From Streptomyces antioxidans (GTDB lineage Bacteria; Actinomycetota; Actinomycetes; Streptomycetales; Streptomycetaceae), in the NCBI RefSeq assembly GCF_000968685.2, contig NZ_LAKD02000027.1, forward strand, positions 1-64,000: a stretch of DNA of 64,000 nucleotides, read 5' to 3'. The position numbers and the translations under genes are program-made. Positions 57,190 to 64,000 of this stretch are shown here, piece by piece. The first letter of the stretch is position 1, and every line of letters begins with the position of its first letter. A model generated the notes under the pieces. The model did no database searches, was not told the origin of the DNA, and saw nothing but the letters and a program-made list of their open reading frames with translations.

Positions 57190-57660
57190 ATGTCCGCACC
57201 CGCCCACGTGCCCGCCGATCCACCGTCGGGCCATCGGGCCGTCGCGAACCTGATCGCACGGTACGCCGAGCTCGTGGACGACGGCGATTTCGCGGGGCTC
57301 GGCGCCCTGCTCGCAGACGCCACCTTCACAGGAAGCGGAACACCGGTACGTGGCCGTGAAGCGATCGAGAAGATGTTCCGGGACACACTGATCGTCTATC
57401 CCGATGGAACTCCGCGGACCCAGCACGTCACGACGAACCTCGCGATCGAGGTCGACGAACAGGCGGGCACGGCCGCCTCGCGTTCGTATGTGACCGTCTT
57501 CCAGGCGCTGCCCGATCTGCCCCTGCAGCCCATTGCCGGAGGCCGGTACCACGATCGCTTCGAACGCCGCGACGGGCATTGGCGCTTCGCCGAACGACGC
57601 GTCCGCATCAACCTCGTCGGCGACGTAAGCCGCCATCTGCGTCAGGCCGCCGCGCAGTAG
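57190..57660 (+). CDS. NTF2/SnoaL-like protein
   Basis: 156 aa from ATG 57190 with GGGAGGCAGACC upstream. One cone-shaped NTF2-like domain: VANLIARYAELVDDGDFAGL, LLADATFTGSGTPVRGREAI, QHVTTNLAIEVD, and GGRYHDRFERRDGHWRFAERR. The pattern fits SnoaL-like isomerase/hydratase relatives. Stands alone; substrate unknown. Confidence 0.85.
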   Translation: MSAPAHVPADPPSGHRAVANLIARYAELVDDGDFAGLGALLADATFTGSGTPVRGREAIEKMFRDTLIVYPDGTPRTQHVTTNLAIEVDEQAGTAASRSYVTVFQALPDLPLQPIAGGRYHDRFERRDGHWRFAERRVRINLVGDVSRHLRQAAAQ

Positions 57661-57847
57661 GCCGCGCCGGGGCGACGCGGTCCGCGTGGTGCTGCGTGGC
57701 CCCGCCAGGCGCCAACCTGACGGCCGTGTGGGCGAACTTCGCCGCTCCGCAGGCGGCTCCTTCCCGTCAACCGCCCGCCCACTGGCGGAAAGTGACCCGG
57801 CGATAGGCTGCGGCCGTTCCTCGGTCGGCGAGTCTCGGGAGTGATCG

Positions 57848-58807
57848 ATGAAGGCATTCCGGTATGTGGCGCCGGGCGCCCCGCTGCAGTGGGCCGAGGT
57901 GCCGGACCCGGTCGCCGGGCCGGGATGGGTCGTGGTGGACGTCGAGGCCGCTGGGCTGTGCCACTCCGACGTCCACGTGATGGACGGCCTGATAGAGCCC
58001 GTCTGCCGTCCGCCCTTCACCCTCGGCCACGAGGTCGCGGGCACCGTCTCCGCCCTCGGCGACGGAGTGGAGGACCATGCGATAGGCGACCGCGTGGCCG
58101 TCGCGATCATCGCGCATCCGCGGGTCCAGGCGGCCTACGCGCCGGGCATCGGCATCGACGGCGGCTACGCGGAACGCCTGGTGGCCCATGCCTCCACCCT
58201 GGTCCCGCTGCCCGGCAATGTCTCCACCGTCCATGCGGCCGTCGCCACGGACTCCATCGTCACCGCCTACCACGCGGTCCGCACCGAGGCCGAGGCCAAA
58301 CCGGGCGAGGTGATCGCTGTCATCGGGCTGGGCGGCCTCGGCCTCAACGGTGTCCGTACGGGAGTGATCGCGGGGGCCACGGTCTACGGCGTGGACATCA
58401 ACCCCGACACCTTCGAGGCCGCCCGCGCGGCGGGCGCCCGCGCATGCTTCACCGACACCGCCGCGCTGGCGGACCTGCGGCCCGATGCCATCATCGACTT
58501 CGCGGGTGTGGGCTCCACCACGTCCGACGCGATCGATGCCGTACGCCGCCACGGCCGCGTGGTGCTGGTCGGCCTCGGCAACAGGACCACCACCTTCTCC
58601 GGCGGCAGCCTGATCCGTAAGAGTGTGCAGCTGCGTGGCTCCTACGGCGCCAGCAAGGACGAGTACCGCCAGGTCCTGGGATTTGTCGCGGAGGGCCGGA
58701 TCGAACCGTTCGTGGAGGAGATCCCCTTCGCCGACCTCAACCAGGGCCTGGACCGGCTCCGCCACGGCACGGTCCGCGGCCGTCTGATCACCCGCCCCAC
58801 GGGCTGA
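57848..58807 (+). CDS. MDR alcohol dehydrogenase-like protein lacking the structural zinc loop
   Basis: 319 aa. Catalytic zinc Cys and His are kept (AAGLCHSDVHV, LGHEVAGT), as is the NAD motif IGLGGLGLNGV. The usual four-Cys structural zinc lobe is replaced by a short segment without Cys (AIIAHPRVQAAYAPGIGIDG), which explains the short length. ATG 57848 follows GGGAGTG. Convergent with the next gene. Physiological substrate unknown. Confidence 0.88.
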   Translation: MKAFRYVAPGAPLQWAEVPDPVAGPGWVVVDVEAAGLCHSDVHVMDGLIEPVCRPPFTLGHEVAGTVSALGDGVEDHAIGDRVAVAIIAHPRVQAAYAPGIGIDGGYAERLVAHASTLVPLPGNVSTVHAAVATDSIVTAYHAVRTEAEAKPGEVIAVIGLGGLGLNGVRTGVIAGATVYGVDINPDTFEAARAAGARACFTDTAALADLRPDAIIDFAGVGSTTSDAIDAVRRHGRVVLVGLGNRTTTFSGGSLIRKSVQLRGSYGASKDEYRQVLGFVAEGRIEPFVEEIPFADLNQGLDRLRHGTVRGRLITRPTG

Positions 58808-58841
58808 CCCCGGCCGCCTCCTCAGCGTCCACACTCTTCCG

Positions 58842-59828
58842 TCAGCTCAGCAGCGACCGGGGCCGCGAGTCCAGGATCGCCTCGGCCTCGTCGCTGATCG
58901 TCCGGACCACCTCCGCGGCGGGGCGGACGGCATCGACGAAGAACGCCGATTGACCGTAGATGATCGAGCTCGTGTCGGGGTCGGGCGGGGCCTCGAGGGG
59001 ATTGACGTCCTCCGGGGGCGCGAACTCCTCCTTGCGGTCCCGCAGCGCCGCCTCGCGCTCTGTCCACTGATCGGTAAACCGATTGCGGCGGACCCGTTCG
59101 CCAATGGCCGCCGGCCACGGCAGCCCGGACACGATGTCGTAGGCACGTGTCCATACGGTGTCGCCGCCATCGCTCTCGACGATCAGGCGCTTGTGGACAT
59201 CGTGCACCTCGACCGCCTCGTGCGTGGCGAGGAACGCCGTGCCCAGCCAGGCACCGTCCGCACCGGCGGTGAGCACCGCCGCGAGTGTCCGACCGTCGGC
59301 GATGCCCCCTGCGGCCAGCACCGGAACGTCGGGATAGCGCCTCACGATCCCGGCCAGGAACGGCAGCAGGCCCATCGTCCCCGTGTGGCCACCGGCCTCG
59401 GCCCCCTGCGCCACCAGTACATCGGCACCCGCGGCGACGGCCGACGCCGCGTCGTCGTAACTCTGGACCTGGCACATCACCCGGGCCCCGGCCTCCTTGG
59501 CCCGGGCGAGCCACGGCCGGGGGTCGGCGAACGACAGCGCGATGACCTCTGGCCGCTCCCCCAGGGCGGCGTGGAAAAGCGGCTCGGTGAAGGGGAGGAA
59601 CGGCGTGATGAAACCGACTCCGAACGGGCGGTCCGTGGTGGCGCGGATGGTCGCGATCTCCTCACGGACCCAGTCGGGGCCCTTCCAGGGATGCGTACCC
59701 GCGAAGGAGCCGAGCCCACCGGCGGCGGACACCGCGGCGGCGAGTGTCCCGCCGCTGTGCAGGCCCATGGGGGCCGACATCACCGGATAGCCGATACCGA
59801 ACATTTCGGTAAATCTCGTACGCAGCAC
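58842..59828 (-). CDS. Nitronate monooxygenase (2-nitropropane dioxygenase family)
   Basis: 328 aa FMN TIM barrel. N-terminal FGIGYPVMSAPMG, the active-site His region VAQGAEAGGHTG (near 145-156), and the phosphate-binding GGIADGRTLAAVLTAGADGA. The family oxidises alkyl nitronates or acts as quinone/enoyl reductase in some branches. Single gene; 76 bp from the end of the next minus-strand gene. Confidence 0.9.
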   Translation of the reverse strand: MLRTRFTEMFGIGYPVMSAPMGLHSGGTLAAAVSAAGGLGSFAGTHPWKGPDWVREEIATIRATTDRPFGVGFITPFLPFTEPLFHAALGERPEVIALSFADPRPWLARAKEAGARVMCQVQSYDDAASAVAAGADVLVAQGAEAGGHTGTMGLLPFLAGIVRRYPDVPVLAAGGIADGRTLAAVLTAGADGAWLGTAFLATHEAVEVHDVHKRLIVESDGGDTVWTRAYDIVSGLPWPAAIGERVRRNRFTDQWTEREAALRDRKEEFAPPEDVNPLEAPPDPDTSSIIYGQSAFFVDAVRPAAEVVRTISDEAEAILDSRPRSLLS

Positions 59829-59858
59829 GGGTCGACGTTAGCGAACCCGGCGAGCCCA

Positions 59859-59880
59859 GCCCACCAGCGACGCGGTGGGC
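59859..59880. terminator. Hairpin between the glutaredoxin-like and nitronate monooxygenase genes
   Basis: 7-bp stem GCCCACC/GGTGGGC with an 8-nt loop, 25 bp after the stop of the glutaredoxin-like gene on the minus strand. Confidence 0.55.
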
Positions 59881-59904
59881 CACCACCTCCGGCACCGCCC
59901 CCGG

Positions 59905-60342
59905 TCACGCCGGGCGGGAGAGCTGTTCGCGTACCCACGCTGGGTCGGGGTTGGTGTGGGGCCGACCTGCCACGACGACGGTGGGTACGGTCTCGTCGCC
60001 GTCGTTGGCCGCCCTTACGGTTGCCGCTCCGGCCGGATCACGCCAGATGTTGACCCAGTACATCTGGCGGGCGCCGCGGCCCAGCCGGATGCGCAGTCGG
60101 AGGCAGAACGCACAGCCCGGTCGCCAGTAGACGACTGGACGGCCGTCCGCCGCGCTGCGCCGTTGTGCCTCCGGGGCGCTGATCGACCGTGGGAAGACCA
60201 GGGGCGAGTTCACGCCCGCGAGAGTGACGAACAGCAGCAGGAGGACGGTGGCCGTGCCGGGGCTTCCGCTGGAGATCAGCCCGGTGGCGAGGGCCGCGCC
60301 GCAGAGCACGAGGACTATCGGCAGGATCCAAGCGCGCGTCAT
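59905..60342 (-). CDS. Membrane-anchored glutaredoxin-like protein
   Basis: 145 aa from ATG 60342 (MTRAWILPIVLVLCGAALAT). Two N-terminal hydrophobic segments (~5-25 and 30-47), then a thioredoxin-fold domain with CxxC in VVYWRPGCAFCLRLR, VNIWRDPAG and VPTVVVAG (cis-Pro). It resembles mycoredoxin/glutaredoxin-like proteins tethered to the membrane. The longer frame to 60396 has no good ribosome site. Confidence 0.85.
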   Translation of the reverse strand: MTRAWILPIVLVLCGAALATGLISSGSPGTATVLLLLFVTLAGVNSPLVFPRSISAPEAQRRSAADGRPVVYWRPGCAFCLRLRIRLGRGARQMYWVNIWRDPAGAATVRAANDGDETVPTVVVAGRPHTNPDPAWVREQLSRPA

Positions 60343-60420
60343 GGCGGCCAGGCTATCGGTGTACCGGCGCGGGGCCCTCCAGATCACCGGCACCACGGCC
60401 GCGGACGGCCGCAGCCCGCC

Positions 60421-61086
60421 TCAGATGGCGGCGCGAATGGCCCGTTCGAAGCCCTCAACATGGCCGTGGGCGAGCTGCGCCGCCTTGTCCGCGTCACCGG
60501 CGGCGACCGCCTCGATCAACGGCCCGTGCTCTCCGACGTGTCCGGCCATGTCGGAGAGCCGGTCGATGAACAGGCACCAGATGCGGGTCGCCAGATTGTC
60601 GTGGCGGACGAGCGTGTCCTCCAGGTACGGGTTGTGGGTGGCGGCGTAGATGGCGCGGTGGACCTGGAGGTCCAGGCGCATCAGCTCGGCGGCGTCGCGC
60701 TGCGGTGAATCCGCGCGCTCCAGCTCCCCCAGGGCGGCCGTCAGGGCCGCACGGTCCGCGGCCGTGGCGCGCCGCGCGGCCAGGGCGGCGGCCAGGGGCT
60801 CCAACTCCTGGCGCACCTCGGAGATATGGGCCAGGTCGGTGATGTTGACCTCGGTGGCGAAGGTGCCGCGCCGGGGGTAGGTCGTGATCAGGCGCTCGTA
60901 CTGGAGCCGCTTGAGCGCTTCGCGCACCGGTGTGCGTCCGACGCCGAGGGACTGCGCCAGCTGGTCCTCGTTGATCGGCTCGCCCGGGCGGATCTCGAGC
61001 ATGACGAGCCGGTCGCGGATGGTGCGATAGGCGCGCTCGGCGAGGGACGGCTCCTCGCCCGCGGGTTCGGTCGCCACCTGTTGCAT
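60421..61086 (-). CDS. GntR family (FCD) regulator of the glyA-sox operon
   Basis: 221 aa from ATG 61086 with AAGGGGG upstream. N-terminal winged helix (AERAYRTIRDRLVMLEIRPG, LAQSLGVGRTPVREALKRLQ), C-terminal helical FCD ligand domain with metal-binding Asp/His pattern (LDLQVHRAIYAAT, HGPLIEAVAAGD). Divergent from glyA with a palindrome in between, so it probably represses the glycine/sarcosine genes until the inducer appears. Confidence 0.92.
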   Translation of the reverse strand: MQQVATEPAGEEPSLAERAYRTIRDRLVMLEIRPGEPINEDQLAQSLGVGRTPVREALKRLQYERLITTYPRRGTFATEVNITDLAHISEVRQELEPLAAALAARRATAADRAALTAALGELERADSPQRDAAELMRLDLQVHRAIYAATHNPYLEDTLVRHDNLATRIWCLFIDRLSDMAGHVGEHGPLIEAVAAGDADKAAQLAHGHVEGFERAIRAAI

Positions 61087-61136
61087 GAAATGCCCCCTTG
61101 ACCTGTCTCGCAAGCTCTCATACCTTACCGCAGAGG

Positions 61137-61148
61137 CTGATATATCAG
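61137..61148. promoter_or_regulatory. Perfect 12-bp palindrome CTGATATATCAG, GntR/FCD operator candidate
   Basis: Located midway between the divergent gntR and glyA starts, in an AT-rich patch that is striking against the local GC. Its symmetry and length suit a GntR-family dimer. Confidence 0.7.
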
Positions 61149-61182
61149 TTGCCCATTAGTTGGCTCTCAGGATGGTGGACAG

Positions 61183-62499
61183 ATGGCAATCACCCCGTCG
61201 ACCAGCACATTCACCTCCCCCCTCACCCTCCCGCTCAGCGAACTCGACCCGGACGTCGCCGCCGCGGTGGAGGCCGAGCTGCGCCGCCAGCAGTCCACGC
61301 TCGAGATGATCGCCTCGGAGAACTTCGCTCCGTCGGCGGTCATGGAGGCCCAGGGCTCGGTCCTGACCAACAAGTACGCCGAGGGCTACCCCGGCCGCCG
61401 CTACTACGGGGGCTGTGAGCACGTCGACGTGGTCGAGCAGATCGCCATCGACCGGGTCAAGGAGCTCTTCGGTGCCGAGGCCGCGAACGTCCAGCCGCAC
61501 TCGGGCGCCCAGGCCAACGCCGCCGCCATGTTCGCCCTCCTCTCCCCCGGCGACACCATCCTCGGCCTCGACCTCGCGCACGGCGGCCATCTGACCCACG
61601 GCATGCGCATCAACTTCTCCGGCAAGCTCTACAACGTGGTGCCCTACCACGTGCGCGAGTCCGATCTGCGCATCGATATGGACGAGGTCGAGCGGCTCGC
61701 GCTCGCACACCGGCCCAAGATGATCGTCGCGGGCTGGTCGGCCTACCCCCGCCGGCTGGACTTCGCCGCGTTCCGCCGGATCGCGGACGAGGTCGGCGCG
61801 TATCTGATGGTGGACATGGCGCACTTCGCCGGGCTGGTGGCCGCGGGCCTCCACCCCAACCCGGTGCCGTACGCCGACGTCGTGACGACCACCACGCACA
61901 AGACCCTCGGCGGCCCGCGCGGCGGGGTGATCCTCAGCCGTGCCGACCTGGCCAAGAAGATCAACTCGGCGGTCTTCCCTGGCCAACAGGGCGGGCCGCT
62001 GGAGCATGTCATCGCGGCGAAGGCGGTGGCCTTCAAGGTGGCGGCGGGCGAGGAGTTCACGGAGCGCCAGCGGCGCACCCTGGACGGCGCCCGCATCCTC
62101 GCCGGGCGGTTGCTGGCCGACGATGTGGCCGAGGCCGGGATCACCGTGCTGACCGGCGGCACCGAGGTCCATCTGGTCCTGGTCGACCTGCGCAACTCCA
62201 CGCTCGACGGGCAGCAGGCCGAGGACCGGCTGCACCGCATCGGCATCACGGTCAACCGCAACGCGGTGCCGTTCGACCCCCGTCCGCCGATGGTCTCCTC
62301 GGGGCTGCGGATCGGCACTCCGGCCCTGGCCACCCGCGGCTTCGGCGAGAGCGAGTTCCGGGAGGTCGCCGACATCATCGCCCAGGCGCTGAAGGACGAA
62401 CGGCTCGACGACGAGCGCGCGGGACTGCTGCGCGACCGGGTCGAGAAGCTCGCCTCCGCCTTCCCCCTGTACCTCCGCCCGAACGGAGACGCGGCATGA
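61183..62499 (+). CDS. glyA: Serine hydroxymethyltransferase
   Basis: 438 aa from ATG 61183. PLP enzyme with [36 protein letters not shown] and the PLP-lysine motif [14 protein letters not shown] (near residue 235). In this operon it converts glycine released from sarcosine to serine with a methylene-tetrahydrofolate produced by sarcosine oxidase. It overlaps soxB by 4 bp (ATGA). Confidence 0.96.
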   Translation: MAITPSTSTFTSPLTLPLSELDPDVAAAVEAELRRQQSTLEMIASENFAPSAVMEAQGSVLTNKYAEGYPGRRYYGGCEHVDVVEQIAIDRVKELFGAEAANVQPHSGAQANAAAMFALLSPGDTILGLDLAHGGHLTHGMRINFSGKLYNVVPYHVRESDLRIDMDEVERLALAHRPKMIVAGWSAYPRRLDFAAFRRIADEVGAYLMVDMAHFAGLVAAGLHPNPVPYADVVTTTTHKTLGGPRGGVILSRADLAKKINSAVFPGQQGGPLEHVIAAKAVAFKVAAGEEFTERQRRTLDGARILAGRLLADDVAEAGITVLTGGTEVHLVLVDLRNSTLDGQQAEDRLHRIGITVNRNAVPFDPRPPMVSSGLRIGTPALATRGFGESEFREVADIIAQALKDERLDDERAGLLRDRVEKLASAFPLYLRPNGDAA

Positions 62500-63716
62500 C
62501 CGCCCAGCCGCTGCCGGAGCACCCGGACTTCCTCTGGCGCAACCCCGAACCGCGCTCCTCCTACGACGTCGTCATCGTCGGCGCGGGCGGCCACGGCCTG
62601 GCCACCGCCTACTACCTGGCCCGGAACCACGGCATCAGCAACGTCGCCGTCCTGGAGAAGGGCTGGCTGGCGGGTGGCAACATGGCGCGCAACACCACGA
62701 TCATCCGCTCCAACTACCTCTGGGACGAGAGCGCGGCCATCTACGAGCACGCGCTCAGGCTGTGGGAAGGGCTGCCGGAGGAGCTGGACTACGACTTCCT
62801 CTTCAGCCAGCGCGGCGTCCTCAACCTCGCACACACCCTGCAGGACGTCCGCGAGGGCGTGCGCCGGGTGGGCGCCAACCGCCTCAATGGCGTGGACGCC
62901 CAGTGGCTGGCGCCGGACGAGGTCGCCGAGGTCTGCCCCATCCTCAATGTCTCACCCCGCACCCGGTACCCGGTCCTCGGCGCCACCTTCCAGCCGCGGG
63001 CCGGTATCGCCAAACACGACCACGTCGCCTGGGCGCTGGCCCGCCGGGCCGATGAGATGGGCGTGGACCTGATCCAGGGGTGCGAGGTCACCGGCTTCCT
63101 CAAGGACGGCGACCGGGTGGTGGGCGTCGAGACCAGCCGTGGCCGCATCCGCGCCGGGCGGGTGGGCCTCGCGGCCGCCGGACACAGCAGTGTGCTGGCC
63201 GAGCTGGCCGGTTTCCGGCTGCCGGTGCAGTCCCATCCGCTGCAGGCGCTGGTCTCCGAACTGCACGAACCGGTCCACCCGACCGTGGTGATGTCCAACC
63301 ACGTGCACGTCTATGTCTCCCAGGCGCACAAGGGCGAACTGGTCCTGGGCGCGGGCGTCGACTCGTACAACGGCTACGGGCAGCGCGGCTCCTTCCACGT
63401 CATCGAGCAACAGATGGCCGCCGCCGTCGAGCTGTTCCCCGTCTTCGCCCGCGCGCATGTGCTGCGGACCTGGGGCGGCATCGTCGACGTCACCCCGGAC
63501 GCCTCCCCCGTCATCGGCACCACCCCCGTCGAGAACCTCTACGTCAACTGCGGCTGGGGCACCGGCGGGTTCAAGGCCACCCCGGCCGCCGGGTGGACCT
63601 TCGCGCACACCATCGCCACGGGTGAGCCGCATCCGCTGAACGCCCCCTTCGCCCTTGACCGCTTCGCCACGGGCGCGCTGATCGATGAACACGGCGCCGC
63701 GGCCGTGGCCCACTGA
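62496..63716 (+). CDS. soxB: Sarcosine oxidase, beta subunit
   Basis: 406 aa FAD protein: dinucleotide fold [20 protein letters not shown], then [15 protein letters not shown] and a C-terminal [20 protein letters not shown]. This is the catalytic beta subunit of the heterotetrameric enzyme that demethylates sarcosine to glycine. The delta subunit follows 69 bp later; alpha and gamma are expected beyond the window. Confidence 0.95.
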   Translation: MTAQPLPEHPDFLWRNPEPRSSYDVVIVGAGGHGLATAYYLARNHGISNVAVLEKGWLAGGNMARNTTIIRSNYLWDESAAIYEHALRLWEGLPEELDYDFLFSQRGVLNLAHTLQDVREGVRRVGANRLNGVDAQWLAPDEVAEVCPILNVSPRTRYPVLGATFQPRAGIAKHDHVAWALARRADEMGVDLIQGCEVTGFLKDGDRVVGVETSRGRIRAGRVGLAAAGHSSVLAELAGFRLPVQSHPLQALVSELHEPVHPTVVMSNHVHVYVSQAHKGELVLGAGVDSYNGYGQRGSFHVIEQQMAAAVELFPVFARAHVLRTWGGIVDVTPDASPVIGTTPVENLYVNCGWGTGGFKATPAAGWTFAHTIATGEPHPLNAPFALDRFATGALIDEHGAAAVAH

Positions 63717-63785
63717 GCACCGGCCGAGAACCCCGGCCGAGCGCCCGCCGAGAGCCCGCTGAGAGCCCGCTGAGAGAAGGACACC

Positions 63786-64000
63786 GTGCTGCTGATCACC
63801 TGCCCATGGTGCGGTCCTCGCGACGAGGCCGAGTACCACTACGGGGGACAGGCCCATGTCCCCTACCCCGAGCGCCCCGCCGACCTCGACGACGAGCAGT
63901 GGGCCGCGTACGTCTTCTACCGGGACAACCCCAAGGGCCCCTTCGCCGAGCGGTGGATGCACAGCACCGGCTGCCGCCGCTGGTTCAACGTCCTGCGCGA
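63786..64000 (+). CDS. soxD: Sarcosine oxidase, delta subunit (partial, runs off right edge)
   Basis: GTG 63786 with AGAGAAGGA upstream; 71 codons remain open to the window end. Begins LLITCPWCGPRDEAEYHYGG, with two of the zinc Cys, then HSTGCRRWFNVLR, matching the small zinc-binding delta subunit. Confidence 0.92.
   Translation, partial: MLLITCPWCGPRDEAEYHYGGQAHVPYPERPADLDDEQWAAYVFYRDNPKGPFAERWMHSTGCRRWFNVLR

Overview
The window is high-GC actinobacterial DNA, almost certainly Streptomyces. The signs are wobble-position GC bias throughout, chains of ATGA/GTGA-overlapping genes, a LAL-type regulator carrying a TTA (bldA) codon, a modular polyketide synthase (PKS), and families common in that genus. 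No RNA genes, CRISPR arrays, transposases or att sites were seen. All function calls come from reading motifs and family resemblance; no database search was run.

1-27.2 kb is the right-hand end of a hybrid type III/type I PKS cluster that continues past the left edge. Two modular PKS genes lie on the minus strand. The upstream one (1493-17302) starts with an acyl-AMP ligase, a ketoreductase-like domain that has lost its catalytic Tyr, and an ACP. It then has three extension modules: methylmalonyl with DH and KR; malonyl with KR; malonyl with no reduction. Its C-terminal docking segment should pass the chain to the PKS at 1-1456. On the plus strand, a four-gene operon encodes DpgA (type III PKS), DpgB, DpgC and a benzoylformate-decarboxylase-like ThDP enzyme. 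This is the logic for making 3,5-dihydroxybenzaldehyde/benzoate from malonyl-CoA as starter unit, as reported for kendomycin-type pathways. A convergent quinone-oxidoreductase-like gene and the LAL regulator close the cluster.

27.2-33.7 kb is a minus-strand catabolic operon: a double Lrp/AsnC regulator, a NodB-type deacetylase, an MHS-family transporter, an SDR dehydrogenase, and a ketopantoate-reductase-like/M20-peptidase fusion. 33.9-38.1 kb holds a DUF4345-like membrane protein and a divergent TetR gene sharing a perfect 21-bp inverted repeat, a DUF6624-like protein and a PAS/GAF/SpoIIE phosphatase.

38.2-50.3 kb is a carbohydrate region: two tandem LacI regulators, an MHS transporter and a sulfatase; a third LacI; then a sugar ABC importer (lipoprotein and two permeases, no ATPase), a YesL-like protein and a cytoplasmic GH2 glycosidase. 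A CAACG/CGTTG half-site recurs as the likely LacI operator core.

50.5-56.1 kb has a VWA protein, a strong terminator, and then a tight operon of an MfnB-like furan phosphate synthase, an aldehyde dehydrogenase with a 4x12-residue N-terminal repeat, an aryl-alcohol-dehydrogenase-like enzyme and a methyltransferase. It looks like a bacterial furan pathway and is, with the starter-unit pathway, the most interesting part of the window.

56.2-64 kb holds mixed small genes, a decayed serine hydrolase, and the start of a glycine/sarcosine operon (divergent GntR/FCD regulator, glyA, soxB, soxD) that runs off the right edge.
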